From the NCBI RefSeq assembly GCF_014672715.2, contig NZ_CP058566.2, forward strand, positions 1,178,001 through 1,242,000: a stretch of 64,000 nt of DNA, in the 5' to 3' direction. The position numbers and the translations under genes are program-made. The DNA is from Dehalogenimonas etheniformans (GTDB lineage Bacteria > Chloroflexota > Dehalococcoidia > Dehalococcoidales > Dehalococcoidaceae). How positions within the stretch are numbered: the first letter of the stretch is position 1; each line of letters starts with the position of its first letter. This document shows positions 35,112 to 44,013 of the stretch, one piece after another. Under the pieces are notes generated by a model that saw only the letters and a list, made by a program, of their open reading frames with translations, ran no database searches and had not been told where the DNA came from.

Positions 35112-35749
35112 GAGCAACTCTCCTTGGTGGTAAAGCCATGTTCAGCAAGGAAACCTTCGGTAAGACTTGATTCTCTTCTCACCATAAAATTCTCCACGTA
35201 TTTGGCTATTATGTCTGCTTCGAGATTAACCTTATCGCCGACCTTTTTCCGTCCCATGGTCGTGCACATTCTGGTGAATGAAACCAGGGACACCTTGAAA
35301 TTCGTCTCGGTTCGCCCTGTAACGGTCAGACTGAGGCCATCGACGGCAATAAAACCTTTTTCAACCACGTAACGCATCACTCCGGGCGGTGAGGCGATAG
35401 TCACCAATTCGCTATCCCCTTCAAATTCAATTCGCTCGATCACGCCTGTATCATCGATATGGCCTTCGACCAGATGACCGCCCAGTCTCCCCGATAGCGT
35501 CAATGCACGCTCAAGGTTTACCGAATCCCCGGTCCGCAGTTTTCCAAGAGTTGATCGTTTTAGGGTCTCGGGCATAACATCAACATTAAAGGTTTTGTTC
35601 TTGATCTCCGTTACCGTAAGACAGACTCCGTTAACAGCAACAGAATCGCCGAGTTTTAGTTCAGCAAATATGATACTGGCTGAGATTGAAAGGGATGAAG
35701 CGGAAACAGAACTAATAGTACCTGTCTCCTCGATAATGCCGCTAAACAC
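35108..35749 (-). CDS. ribE: Riboflavin synthase alpha chain
   Basis: Dismutates two lumazine molecules to riboflavin. The 213-residue protein begins MFSGIIEETG and has the tandem barrel repeat (VNGVCLTV in the first, AVDGLSLTV in the second, with GGHLVEGHID between), the usual trimeric enzyme form. It lies six bases after ribD and overlaps ribBA by four. Confidence 0.96.
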   Translation of the reverse strand: MFSGIIEETGTISSVSASSLSISASIIFAELKLGDSVAVNGVCLTVTEIKNKTFNVDVMPETLKRSTLGKLRTGDSVNLERALTLSGRLGGHLVEGHIDDTGVIERIEFEGDSELVTIASPPGVMRYVVEKGFIAVDGLSLTVTGRTETNFKVSLVSFTRMCTTMGRKKVGDKVNLEADIIAKYVENFMVRRESSLTEGFLAEHGFTTKESCS

Positions 35750-35754
35750 GGCTA

Positions 35755-36852
35755 TTACTCCTTAACCACGTATCCGGAAATAACCGTGTCATCACCAAAC
35801 TGTGTGATACGGACATTCTCCAGTTGAAGCGCCTGTGAGATTTTTTCAACACCGATACCGGCAACCGGGGTTTTGGCCCCTGAACCGCCGATTATCATCG
35901 GTGCAATGATCGCAACGACCTTATCAACCAGACCTTCATCAAACAAGCTGCCGAAAAGGGTGCCGCCACCTTCGACAAGGATGCTGGTCACTTGCCGTTC
36001 GCCCAGAAATTTAAGAAGAGATTGGAGGCTGACGCGATTATCCCTGCCGGGAAGCTGCACGACCTCAGCGCCCATTTTCCGGTAGCCTTCCAAACGTCCT
36101 TCGGGTACCGTATTGCCAAGCGCCATCAAAGTCTTACCCGGTTCGGCGAAAATACAAGCATCCAACGGCGTCCTGCCATTAGAATCGACTATTACGCGCA
36201 TCGGTTGCTTGTGAGAAGTACCGCCTCGACCGGCGCAACCCCTGGCGGTCAATCTCGGATTATCAGCGAGAATGGTGCCCACACCAGCCATGATGGCATC
36301 GGAGGCATGACGAAGAGTGTGCGAAAACGAACGTGAATCTTCATTGGAAATCCATTTTGAATCTAGGGTTCGAGTAGCAATTTTACCGTCAATGCTCATC
36401 GAGTACTTAGCTGTCACAAAAGGCATACCGGTGTTTATATATTTGAAGTAGGCTTCGTTGAGTTCACGGGCTTCATCGCGGTGCTCGCCGATATGAACCT
36501 CTATACCGGAGTCTTCTAGTTCTCCCTTGCCGCACCCGAATACTCTCGGATTATCGTCAAGGGTAGCTATGTGGACTGCCCGGATTCCAGCGGCAATGAT
36601 AGCCTTGGTGCATGGAGGGGTGCGCCCAAAATGGCAACAAGGTTCCAGCGTCACGTACATCGTTGATCCGCGGCTTTTTTCTCCGGCTTGCTTGAGAGCT
36701 ACGATCTCTGCGTGGTCTTCGCCCGGCGGTTGGGTGAAACCCTCGCCGACAATATCTTCCCCGCAAACGATCAACGCTCCAACTGCTGGATTCGGTGAAA
36801 CCTCACCCAAAGCCAGCCGGGCTAATTTCAAGGCCTGTTCCATGTAATCCAT
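35755..36852 (-). CDS. ribD: Bifunctional riboflavin deaminase/reductase
   Basis: Deaminates and then reduces the pyrimidine intermediate of riboflavin synthesis. N-terminal cytidine-deaminase-like domain with zinc ligands in DHAEIVAL and TLEPCCHFGRTPPC; C-terminal reductase with KYSMSIDGKIAT and the VEGGGTLFGS segment. The start MDYMEQALKLA at 36852 is set by family alignment (a longer frame exists); no strong ribosome site is seen. First gene of the rib operon; no FMN riboswitch is visible upstream. Confidence 0.95.
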   Translation of the reverse strand: MDYMEQALKLARLALGEVSPNPAVGALIVCGEDIVGEGFTQPPGEDHAEIVALKQAGEKSRGSTMYVTLEPCCHFGRTPPCTKAIIAAGIRAVHIATLDDNPRVFGCGKGELEDSGIEVHIGEHRDEARELNEAYFKYINTGMPFVTAKYSMSIDGKIATRTLDSKWISNEDSRSFSHTLRHASDAIMAGVGTILADNPRLTARGCAGRGGTSHKQPMRVIVDSNGRTPLDACIFAEPGKTLMALGNTVPEGRLEGYRKMGAEVVQLPGRDNRVSLQSLLKFLGERQVTSILVEGGGTLFGSLFDEGLVDKVVAIIAPMIIGGSGAKTPVAGIGVEKISQALQLENVRITQFGDDTVISGYVVKE

Positions 36853-37004
36853 TGTGAAAGCTATTCTAACACTCGTCATCGAACGGGCGCAAACGAGAAA
36901 CGGCGTCAGAAACATACAAATGGTCTTGTACCTTACACTCATACTTTTACCGCTTCAAAACAGTGTGTTATCATTACCTAAATTAGCGAGGCCTGCGACA
37001 AGAT

Positions 37005-37328
37005 ATGAGAATTGGACCCAGCGAACTCCTCATCGTAGCGATAATCATCATAATCATGGTGCTTATCTCGCGGTCCAAGAAATCGGCGGAGGAGGCTAAA
37101 TCGAGGGCGGAAGCTGAACGGTTAGCAAAAGCGAAAGCCCCGCAAGGAAATCAACCGATCAAATACCCCCAATTGCAATTATTGGGAATCCTTGTGATGC
37201 TCGCCGGCGCTACGATGGCTGTTCTCGCCTATCTGAATGAGCAGCAAATCCTGGGGACGCTCTCCCTGGCCGGCATCGGCGTTCTGATTGTAGGTATCGC
37301 GTTCGTCATCCTTGCCCGCCGTCGTTAA
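37005..37328 (+). CDS. Small membrane protein with three spans
   Basis: A 107-residue protein with a TatA-like start, MRIGPSELLIVAIIIIIMVL, a charged helix (KSAEEAKSRAEAERL) and two further membrane spans. The first half superficially resembles a TatA/TatB protein, which would fit the need for Tat export of RdhA, but the F-G hinge that defines TatA is missing and the extra spans argue against it. Precedes nadK on the same strand. Function unknown. Confidence 0.65.
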   Translation: MRIGPSELLIVAIIIIIMVLISRSKKSAEEAKSRAEAERLAKAKAPQGNQPIKYPQLQLLGILVMLAGATMAVLAYLNEQQILGTLSLAGIGVLIVGIAFVILARRR

Positions 37329-37359
37329 AAACGGTTTAATACTTCCGCAGGCCATCCTC

Positions 37360-38202
37360 ATGATATATAAACGCATCGGCATCATCTATCATCCGCTTAA
37401 TCAGGCTGCTCACGATTTGGGCATCGAGATATCTTCGTACCTCGATAACTTGGGTTGTGAAAACTGGCTGGTTTCGGCTTGGGACAGCGAGGCATTAAAA
37501 AAACAGATCGAAGGTAGCAATCTGGTCATCACCACAGGCGGCGATGGGACCATTCTACGCGCCGCCCAGGTGGTTCTGCCCTTGGAGATCCCTATTGTAA
37601 GCGTCAACCTCGGCAAGTTGGGGTTCATGACCGAGATACCGGTAAATGAAGCAATGTCCCAGCTTCCAAGGATATTGGAAGGGGAAGGTTGGATTGATGC
37701 CAGGACGGTTCTCGATATCGAATTGACCGGTTGCAATCGTGAATCCTCTTCCAATTTCCTCGCTGTGAACGATGTGGTGGCAGCCCGCGGTAGTATCGCG
37801 CGGATTATCTCGGTCGAATGTCACCTTGACAGCTCCCATTTTGCCACTTATAAAGGTGATGGGGTTCTGGTTTCGACCGCCACGGGCTCGACTGGTTACA
37901 ATTTCGCCGCCGGCGGGCCGGTTCTTCATCCGGATTCCCCGGATATGCTAGTGACTCCTATTCTGCCTCATTTGGGGCGCAGTTATAGCCTTGTTGTTCC
38001 GGACAGCAAAAAAATCATTCTAAAGGTAAGCACTTTTCACGAAGCGACCCTATGTATTGACGGCCATATCAACCTAGATCTACGCACGGGCGATATTATT
38101 CGGGTCAGTATAAGCCACCGAAAATTGCGTTTCCTACGGCTTCGCCCACCGGAATCCTTTTACGCTAACCTCGATAATAAATTGAAGGGCAACCCAAATT
38201 GA
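37360..38202 (+). CDS. nadK: NAD kinase
   Basis: Phosphorylates NAD to NADP using ATP or polyphosphate. About 280 residues with the GGDGTILRAA motif, the VNLGKLGFMTEI loop, NDVVAARG and the TATGSTGYNFAAGGPVLHP block. The start at 37360 fits the family; an in-frame upstream ATG would overlap the preceding gene. Its stop overlaps the start of the next gene (TGATG), so the two are coupled. Confidence 0.95.
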   Translation: MIYKRIGIIYHPLNQAAHDLGIEISSYLDNLGCENWLVSAWDSEALKKQIEGSNLVITTGGDGTILRAAQVVLPLEIPIVSVNLGKLGFMTEIPVNEAMSQLPRILEGEGWIDARTVLDIELTGCNRESSSNFLAVNDVVAARGSIARIISVECHLDSSHFATYKGDGVLVSTATGSTGYNFAAGGPVLHPDSPDMLVTPILPHLGRSYSLVVPDSKKIILKVSTFHEATLCIDGHINLDLRTGDIIRVSISHRKLRFLRLRPPESFYANLDNKLKGNPN

Positions 38203-38672
38203 TGAAAGTTGAAAAAGCCACTATCAAAGATGCTCCCCATATACAAAAGTTGGTGAATTCATTTGCGGAACGCGGTCAGATGCTGGCGCGGCCTTTGTCT
38301 GAAGTATACGAAAATATCCGTGACTTCTTTGTCGTTCGCAAGGACGGCAATGTTATCGCCTGCGCCGCACTGCATATCAGTTGGGCTGACCTGGCTGAAG
38401 TCAAATCTTTAGCGGTCGAGGCATCGCACCACCGCCGCGGAATCGGCGATGCCCTGGTATCGGCCTGCACCGCCGAAGCTGCGAAACTGGGCATATCCAC
38501 CGTCTTTTGTCTAACTTATCAACCAGTGTTCTTTGGCAAATGCGGCTTTAAAGAAGTTGAAAAAAAGGAACTGCCCCACAAGGTATGGGGTGAATGTTAC
38601 CGCTGCCCGAAATTTCCGGATTGCGACGAATCCGCGATGACTTTTACAATCGGAGCGACAGCCGGTGTCTAA
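38202..38672 (+). CDS. ArgA-type GNAT acetyltransferase
   Basis: A 156-residue N-acetyltransferase with the GNAT acetyl-CoA loop (EVKSLAVEASHHRRGIGDAL) and a C-terminal CYRCPKFPDCDE cysteine cluster as in bacterial short-form N-acetylglutamate synthases. It could start arginine synthesis by acetylating glutamate. Start ATG overlaps the nadK stop (TGATG). Specific substrate is inferred from the Cys-rich tail. Confidence 0.82.
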   Translation: MKVEKATIKDAPHIQKLVNSFAERGQMLARPLSEVYENIRDFFVVRKDGNVIACAALHISWADLAEVKSLAVEASHHRRGIGDALVSACTAEAAKLGISTVFCLTYQPVFFGKCGFKEVEKKELPHKVWGECYRCPKFPDCDESAMTFTIGATAGV

Positions 38673-39210
38673 CCGCAATGTGACCAGCGAAATCCTTTCC
38701 GACGGCCATTTCCAGGTGCGCCGGGATACTTTCACCGCGTCATCCGGTGTAGTGAAAACCCGGGATGTCGTCGAATACCCCGAAGCGGTGGCGATGGTCG
38801 CCATCGATCCCGACGGCAAGCTCATACTGGAGAAACAATACCGTCATGCGGCGGGACGAGAGTTATTAGAGATCCCTGCCGGAGGGATAGAACCGGGAGA
38901 AGCGCCAGAAGCCGCTGTCTGCCGCGAGATGCAAGAGGAGACGGGCTACCTTCCTCAAACCGTACAACACCTTACAAGTTTTTATTCCGCGCCGGGGTAT
39001 TCGACGGAAATCCTACATGTGTATCTAGTCAAGGACCTCGTTGAAAACCCGCTGACCGCTGAAGACTCCGATGAAATCACCTTGTTACGGGTATCAAGAG
39101 AGGAAGCGCTGGAATTGATTACCAACGGTACCATCCGGGATGGGAAGAGTATCGCCGGATTGCTTTTTTATTTCAACTCTTACAAGCCAGCCAAGCCTAG
39201 AGCCCAATAG
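38665..39210 (+). CDS. NUDIX hydrolase, ADP-ribose pyrophosphatase-like
   Basis: A 181-residue hydrolase with the Nudix box GGIEPGEAPEAAVCREMQEE followed by TGY, and the QYRHAAGRELLEIPAG segment typical of ADP-ribose and nucleoside-diphosphate-sugar pyrophosphatases. It starts with GTG overlapping the preceding gene by eight bases and ends 31 bases inside the oppositely read azlD gene. Substrate likely ADP-ribose, by family. Confidence 0.9.
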   Translation: MSNRNVTSEILSDGHFQVRRDTFTASSGVVKTRDVVEYPEAVAMVAIDPDGKLILEKQYRHAAGRELLEIPAGGIEPGEAPEAAVCREMQEETGYLPQTVQHLTSFYSAPGYSTEILHVYLVKDLVENPLTAEDSDEITLLRVSREEALELITNGTIRDGKSIAGLLFYFNSYKPAKPRAQ

Positions 39211-39500
39211 GCCATCATCCCCAGCATCACCGATCCGAACAGATTTCTTGCTTTCCAGGCAAAGACGAGAACGATCGCCGCCGATATTAGCAGCCTTGCA
39301 TCCATGCCAACCCCTCCGCCGTCGACCGCGAACACTGCAGGAATGACCAGTGCCGATAATACTGCAACCGGTACATACTCGAGGAATGACTTGATCCCAT
39401 CTGGGATAACGATTCGGCTGACTAGGGCCATCGGCAGAAAGCGCGGTAAAAAAGTCACCGCCGTCATCCCTACAAAAATCAAAATCATCTCCGGGCGCAT
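39180..39500 (-). CDS. azlD: Branched-chain amino acid exporter small subunit AzlD
   Basis: A 106-residue membrane protein with three to four spans and the AzlD start FVGMTAVTFLPRFLPM. It forms with AzlC a branched-chain amino acid (or related compound) exporter. Shares a base with the azlC end and overlaps the converging Nudix gene by 31 bases. Confidence 0.9.
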   Translation of the reverse strand: MRPEMILIFVGMTAVTFLPRFLPMALVSRIVIPDGIKSFLEYVPVAVLSALVIPAVFAVDGGGVGMDARLLISAAIVLVFAWKARNLFGSVMLGMMAYWALGLAGL

Positions 39501-40210
39501 CAGTTTTCCACTTCCAGTTCGGCTGGTGAAACGGGGATTGCCCGCTTTTGAGTCAGCAGCAGGCCAAAAATAGGAGCGATGATCGCGGCGGCAACGATGA
39601 AGAGGTTGTTGGGCAGGACGCCTTTTAGTGAAAGAGCGAGGATTCCAGACGCGACTGCTACAAGCAGGTGGATTCTACTCCTGAGTTGAATAACGAGGAG
39701 GCAAATAAACAGAGCAGTCATGGCGAACGGGATTCCGAATGAGGCGCTATCAATAACAGAACCGAAGAGAGCTCCAACCAGGGAACCCGTAAACCAGGCA
39801 AGCCAGGCAGTCATCTGAAGTCCAATCTGGTAATTGGGGCGTCCGGCGATTTTCGAGGTATCAGCCATCGCCATCGCAAATGATTCATCGGTTAACTGCG
39901 ATGCCAGCACCACGACCTTCTTGAGCGATAATCCTTTAAAGAAAGGAGCAATAGCCGAACTCATCAGGAGGTGCCGGGAATTGACCGCCAGCGTGGTTAA
40001 TATGATCGGGATGGCGGCAATGCCCGATGAGAGCATTCCCACCGCTATGAACTGTGAAGCTCCGGCGAAGACGATAAGGCTCATGGCCCCCGTCTCAAAC
40101 GTCGACAGTCCCGCAGCTCTGGCGAGTACTCCGTAAGCCATGCCTACAGGGAGATAGCCAAGAACGATCGGCAGAGCCGCCTTGATGCCCTGGCGGAAAT
40201 CACTTGCCAA
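39500..40210 (-). CDS. azlC: Branched-chain amino acid exporter large subunit AzlC
   Basis: A 236-residue integral membrane protein with the AzlC signatures LGYLPVGMAYGVLARAAG, FAGASQF, LAVNSRHLLMS and TDESFAMA. Works with AzlD, encoded immediately downstream. It overlaps the end of an upstream acetyltransferase gene by 11 bases, so it is probably part of a longer transcript. Confidence 0.92.
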   Translation of the reverse strand: MASDFRQGIKAALPIVLGYLPVGMAYGVLARAAGLSTFETGAMSLIVFAGASQFIAVGMLSSGIAAIPIILTTLAVNSRHLLMSSAIAPFFKGLSLKKVVVLASQLTDESFAMAMADTSKIAGRPNYQIGLQMTAWLAWFTGSLVGALFGSVIDSASFGIPFAMTALFICLLVIQLRSRIHLLVAVASGILALSLKGVLPNNLFIVAAAIIAPIFGLLLTQKRAIPVSPAELEVEN

Positions 40211-40706
40211 GCATCAGCTCCATGGTGACGCCGTGGAAAGGCAAACCCGAAACGAAATCAGAAGTCAAGTTGAAGCCAAGGTCTTCATAGAGGTGACCTG
40301 CGGCGTCAAGCCCTTCCATTGTCCAAAGCCAAACAATGTCGAACCCGGCATTACGGCAGAAGTTTACTGCGCGAAGCAATAACTCCCGCCCAATGCCACG
40401 GTTTTGATAGGCTGAATCCACATGGAACCAACGCAGCCTGGCTCCGGTGCGTTCTTCTTGCGAACCAACGACAGCGATATTTCCAACCATCAAACCATCG
40501 ACGTGGGCTGTCAGCAGCAGGTCCCGCCCGGGGAGGTAGGAGTCGTGAAAATCACACATCTGGCGCGCCATCATAACCTCGAAGGAAACACCTGGTTTTG
40601 CCCAGACTACGTCGTAGTACTCACCCTGCATTTGGATCATGCGGCCGAGATAACCCGGCCGGAAGCCCTCTTCGTAACTTACTTCGGAAGGGACCAATTT
40701 AGCCAA
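40200..40706 (-). CDS. GNAT-family N-acetyltransferase
   Basis: About 169 residues with a GNAT fold: GNIAVVGSQEE, the acetyl-CoA loop VDSAYQNRGIGRELLLRA, and the C-terminal HLYEDLGFNLTSDF strand. Start is uncertain; the frame runs upstream through the HIT gene, so a TTG near 40706 or 40697, just after GGGGAG, is most plausible. Substrate unknown. It lies between hit and azlC on one strand. Confidence 0.75.
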   Translation of the reverse strand: MAKLVPSEVSYEEGFRPGYLGRMIQMQGEYYDVVWAKPGVSFEVMMARQMCDFHDSYLPGRDLLLTAHVDGLMVGNIAVVGSQEERTGARLRWFHVDSAYQNRGIGRELLLRAVNFCRNAGFDIVWLWTMEGLDAAGHLYEDLGFNLTSDFVSGLPFHGVTMELMLGK

Positions 40707-41040
40707 GCTCCCCGGATAACTGACGCCCGCCAAGCAGATGGAAGTGCAGGTGCTGAACCACCTGCCCGCCCTCTTTACCCGAATTAACGGCGATTCGATA
40801 TCCACTTTCGGCGATGCCTTCTTTGCGGGCAAGGTCGTTAGCAACTTCGAATATGTGCGCCACGACGTCGTAATCAATTCCCTTCAGTTCGGTCAGATTG
40901 GTGAAGTGTTTCACCGGAATGATCACTATGTGCACAGGGGCTTGCGGATGGATATCCCTGAAAGCTACAGCACTTTCATCTTTATGTAATATAGCGGAAG
41001 GGATAGCACCCGAGGCGATCTGACAAAAGATGCAGTTCAT
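40699..41040 (-). CDS. HIT-family nucleotide hydrolase
   Basis: A 113-residue protein starting MNCIFCQIASG with the histidine triad HLHFHLLGG. Members hydrolyse AMP-lysine, AMP-amidates or dinucleoside polyphosphates. N-terminal CxxC may bind zinc as in PKCI/HinT relatives. Downstream of the fumarase genes on the same strand. Confidence 0.93.
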   Translation of the reverse strand: MNCIFCQIASGAIPSAILHKDESAVAFRDIHPQAPVHIVIIPVKHFTNLTELKGIDYDVVAHIFEVANDLARKEGIAESGYRIAVNSGKEGGQVVQHLHFHLLGGRQLSGELG

Positions 41041-41070
41041 TTTGAATCCCCCTATTTATTTGCGGGGCGC

Positions 41071-41098
41071 TGAGATTCTTCGCTCCGCTCAGAAAGAC
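41071..41098 (-). repeat. Interspersed repeat copy (TCTGAGCGGAGCGAAGAATC type)
   Basis: On the minus strand this reads GTCTTTCTGAGCGGAGCG followed by AAGAATCTC, matching the arm of the larger element at 63256 (GTCATTCTGA ... GAAGAATCC). Such units are dispersed repeats in intergenic gaps; this one lies between the fumarase and HIT genes. Confidence 0.6.
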
Positions 41099-41101
41099 AA
41101 A

Positions 41102-41659
41102 TCAGCTGGTCCGATATTGAGAAGGTCCGATTTTGCAGAAATCGTTGCCCTGCGAATCGACAGCCACTATTGCCGGGAAATTCTCGACCTCCATTTTGAG
41201 GACTGCCTCAGTGCCGAGATCTGGATAAGCTACGATTTCGGACGATTTCACTTTAAGAGACAACAATGCGCCTGCGCCTCCAATGGTGATGAGATAAACG
41301 CCCCGGTATTTTTTGATGGCCTCGACGACTTGCAGCGACCGGTCGCCCTTGCCCATCATCACACGCAATCCTTCGGTGAGCAGCCGAGGCGTATATTTGT
41401 CCATCCGGGCTGAGGTGGTGGGTCCGCAGGCACCGACGATATCCCCGGGTCGCGTGGGTGAAGGCCCCATATAGTAGATTACGGATTTCGAGAGATCGAT
41501 AGGCAGTTTTTCCCCCCGGTCGAGGGCTTCCACAAACCGCTTGTGCGCCGCGTCACGGGCGGCATAGATTGTGCCGGACAAAAGCAGTTTGTCTCCCGCC
41601 CGCAGCTCCGCCACTGTCTTGGCAGTCATCGGCAACTGAATCTTCCGCCAATCGCTCAC
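41102..41659 (-). CDS. Fumarate hydratase, C-terminal (beta) subunit
   Basis: Interconverts fumarate and malate with the alpha subunit, using a 4Fe-4S cluster. 185 residues with the class I beta-domain blocks LSGTIYAARDAAHKR, YYMGPSP, PGDIVGACGPTTSARMD and TIGGAGALL. Overlaps the alpha gene by four bases (class I two-subunit form). Part of a central-carbon gene group. Confidence 0.94.
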   Translation of the reverse strand: MSDWRKIQLPMTAKTVAELRAGDKLLLSGTIYAARDAAHKRFVEALDRGEKLPIDLSKSVIYYMGPSPTRPGDIVGACGPTTSARMDKYTPRLLTEGLRVMMGKGDRSLQVVEAIKKYRGVYLITIGGAGALLSLKVKSSEIVAYPDLGTEAVLKMEVENFPAIVAVDSQGNDFCKIGPSQYRTS

Positions 41660-42501
41660 AACACTACCTCTTTATGCCGAGCACTGTGGCATTGGAGATT
41701 AATCGCCACCGGCAGGCTGGCTATGTGGCATGGCATGCTTTCGATGTGTACTGCAAGGGCGGTTACCGTGCCGCCCAACCCGAGAGGCCCAATACCAAGA
41801 TTATTCACTTTTTCGAGGATTTCAACCTCAAGCGCGGCGGCGTCCGGGTCTGAGCTGGGCTGTCCCACCTTGCGCAACAGCGAACGCTTAGCCACGAGCA
41901 TCGATTCCTCGGCGGTGCCGCCGATGCCAATACCGAGGATAACCGGGGGACAAGGCTTGCCCCCGGCGTCTTCAACGGCTCGAACTGCCGATTCGATAAC
42001 CCCGCCTCGGCCCTCGGCCGGCTTGAGCATGAAAAGGCGGCTCATGTTTTCTGCCCCTGAACCCTTGGCCATCAGGCTGATCTTAAGCTTATCGCCGGGA
42101 ACGATGCGGTAGTGAATTATCGGCGGGGTGTTGTCACAAGTGTTCTTACGCTCAGTGAAGGGGCAGGCGACCATTGAATTGCGAAGATATCCTTCACCAT
42201 ACCCCCGGCGCACACCCTCCGTAACAGCCTCGTCAAGGTCACCGCCTACGACATGGATATCCTGACCGATATCGAGAAAAACCACCGCCACCCCACAGTC
42301 CTGACAAAGGGGCTTTTTTATCTTCGGTGCCTGTCGGGCGTTCTCAACAAGGAACTCAAGTATCTCGCGCCCAAGAGTCGATTTCTCTGTTTCCTTTGCT
42401 CCTAGAAGCGCCGCCAGCACGTCTTGTGCCATCTCGTAATTAGCTTCTTCGGCTAAACAGGCAATCGAAGTAGAAATAATAGAAGCATGGATTTCACGCA
42501 T
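41656..42501 (-). CDS. Fumarate hydratase, N-terminal (alpha) subunit
   Basis: Catalytic Fe-S subunit of class I fumarase, about 281 residues, with cluster Cys in PLCQDCGVAVVF and the GSGAENMSRL and GIGIGGTAEESMLVAKRSLLR blocks. A longer in-frame start exists; MREIHASIIS at 42501 fits the family. Starts about 100 bases after mdh and overlaps the beta subunit by four bases. Confidence 0.94.
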   Translation of the reverse strand: MREIHASIISTSIACLAEEANYEMAQDVLAALLGAKETEKSTLGREILEFLVENARQAPKIKKPLCQDCGVAVVFLDIGQDIHVVGGDLDEAVTEGVRRGYGEGYLRNSMVACPFTERKNTCDNTPPIIHYRIVPGDKLKISLMAKGSGAENMSRLFMLKPAEGRGGVIESAVRAVEDAGGKPCPPVILGIGIGGTAEESMLVAKRSLLRKVGQPSSDPDAAALEVEILEKVNNLGIGPLGLGGTVTALAVHIESMPCHIASLPVAINLQCHSARHKEVVL

Positions 42502-42597
42502 GTCGATATTATATGGCAGGCGCACTGGAGCTGTCATTGCGAGATGGTTCAACACCGACAAGCCCACTGTTTGAAGCTTGGAATACTTGCGAATTCT

Positions 42598-43518
42598 TTA
42601 TTTGGGTAATGCAGATATGGTTTTTCGAACAGCCTCGGCTGAAACCTTCAATGCCGCCAATTCTTCTGCATTAAGAGGGAGTTCTACGATTTTTTTGATG
42701 CCGCCGCGGCCAAGTTCCACGGGAACTCCGATCACAACATCGGATAGCCCATATTCTCCATCAAGCAGGGCTGCGCAGTTCATTATCATCCCAGAATCAG
42801 TGGCGACCGCGCTTACCATATGAGCGACAGAAGCCGAAGGGGCATAGAAAGCCGAACTGGTTTTCATGATGGACACAATCTCGGCGCCGCCGTTAACCGT
42901 TCGCTCAGCAAGAGTCTTTTGTTTAGAATCGTCAACGAGTTCCGAGAGCGGTTTGCCATTAACAATTGTAAAACGAGGATACACCACCATACTGCCGCCG
43001 TGTTCGCCCATGACGCATGGCGTCACGTCGGAGGCGTTGACGTTTAATTCTTCTGCAACGAAAGCTGCCAATCTGCCTCCGTCCAAGACTCCTGACAGGC
43101 CGAATACCCGATCTCGTGGCAGGTTGCTGACTTTCAGCGCCAGGTATGTCATGGTGTCTACCGGATTGGTGACGATGATAAACATTGCGTGAGGTGATAG
43201 AGCCAGTGACTTTTCGATGACCTCGCGAACTATCTTGGCGTTGATGCCGACCAGTTCGTCCCGGGACATACCGGGTTTACGGGCGATACCTGCAGTGATG
43301 ACCACGATATCGGATCCGGAAGTAACGTCGTAAGAATTCGAACCGACTATCTTGTGAGTAAATCCGATCATATTGGCTGACTGCCTCATATCGAGGGTCT
43401 TACCTTGCGGGATTCCCTCAATGACATCAACAAGCGCGACATCGGCGAAATTTTTCTCAATAAGGCGCTGTGCCAGGGTGGCGCCGACATTGCCGGCGCC
43501 GACAACGGTGATTTTCAT
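42598..43518 (-). CDS. mdh: Malate dehydrogenase
   Basis: Oxidises malate to oxaloacetate with NAD. About 306 residues: dinucleotide fold GAGNVGATLAQRL, ITAGIARKPGMSRDEL with the substrate Arg, NPVDTMTYLALK, the catalytic GEHGGSMV His and the PSASVAHMV segment. The ATG at 43518 (AAAGGAAG upstream) matches the family. It follows hicA by four bases, an unusual neighbour. Sits in a central-carbon group with fumarase and IDH. Confidence 0.95.
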   Translation of the reverse strand: MKITVVGAGNVGATLAQRLIEKNFADVALVDVIEGIPQGKTLDMRQSANMIGFTHKIVGSNSYDVTSGSDIVVITAGIARKPGMSRDELVGINAKIVREVIEKSLALSPHAMFIIVTNPVDTMTYLALKVSNLPRDRVFGLSGVLDGGRLAAFVAEELNVNASDVTPCVMGEHGGSMVVYPRFTIVNGKPLSELVDDSKQKTLAERTVNGGAEIVSIMKTSSAFYAPSASVAHMVSAVATDSGMIMNCAALLDGEYGLSDVVIGVPVELGRGGIKKIVELPLNAEELAALKVSAEAVRKTISALPK

Positions 43519-43522
43519 GCTT

Positions 43523-43756
43523 TTACTTCCTTTGAAGTAATTTCTTGAATTCTTCGTCGGAAATGCAGGCGTCATCGAGTAAGGCGTCCACAGTTCCCGA
43601 GTCGAGTGTTTGATTATCCGGGATTATCAGGGTGGTAAAAGGCTCCTTCCGCTGTAGGGCGATATGATGGCCTTTCTTGTAACTCACATTGAAACCGGCT
43701 TTTTGCATGAGCCGGGACATTGCGTTGCCGGTGAGTCCTCTGGCATTCAAGGTCAC
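43523..43756 (-). CDS. hicA: HicA-family mRNA interferase toxin
   Basis: A 77-residue protein with the HicA double-stranded RNA-binding-like fold: MSRLMQKAGFNVSYKKGHHIALQ carries the conserved His; the usual GSH motif is GHH here, so the Ser is replaced. It would cut translated mRNAs when freed from HicB. Overlaps hicB by four bases (ATGA) and ends four bases before mdh, so the toxin-antitoxin pair is lodged inside the central-carbon gene group. Confidence 0.82.
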   Translation of the reverse strand: MTLNARGLTGNAMSRLMQKAGFNVSYKKGHHIALQRKEPFTTLIIPDNQTLDSGTVDALLDDACISDEEFKKLLQRK

Positions 43757-43974
43757 TTGGCGGTGACCTCTATTTGGAGGTAGTCACGGCCGACTTCAAT
43801 CGGAATCGTAAATCCCCCTTCGATCAGGGACTCGATGTAAGCCTCCGCTGCCTCTTTGACGTTCTTCATAGCGTCAATCCTGGTTTTACCTTGTGAAACA
43901 CACCCCTTGAGTGCCGGCACTTTGGCAATAAAGCCCGCTTCTCGGCCTTTTTCAATAATAACGGTGTATTTCAT
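43753..43974 (-). CDS. hicB: HicB-family antitoxin
   Basis: A 73-residue partial-RNase-H-like protein (YTVIIEKGREAGFIAKVPALKGCVSQGKT, DAMKNVKEAAEAYIESL), the fold of HicB antitoxins, which neutralise HicA. No clear C-terminal DNA-binding domain is present, so autoregulation by this protein is doubtful. Upstream of and coupled to hicA. Confidence 0.85.
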   Translation of the reverse strand: MKYTVIIEKGREAGFIAKVPALKGCVSQGKTRIDAMKNVKEAAEAYIESLIEGGFTIPIEVGRDYLQIEVTAK

Positions 43975-44013
43975 TTTTGCCCCAAATCTGCCCGATTTCC
44001 GGGGGATGCCGTC

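Noticed and set aside
36853-37004. FMN riboswitch before the riboflavin operon
   Set aside because: The short gap upstream of ribD shows none of the conserved RFN stems.
37005-37328. TatA component for RdhA export
   Set aside because: The start resembles TatA but the Phe-Gly hinge is missing and two more spans follow.
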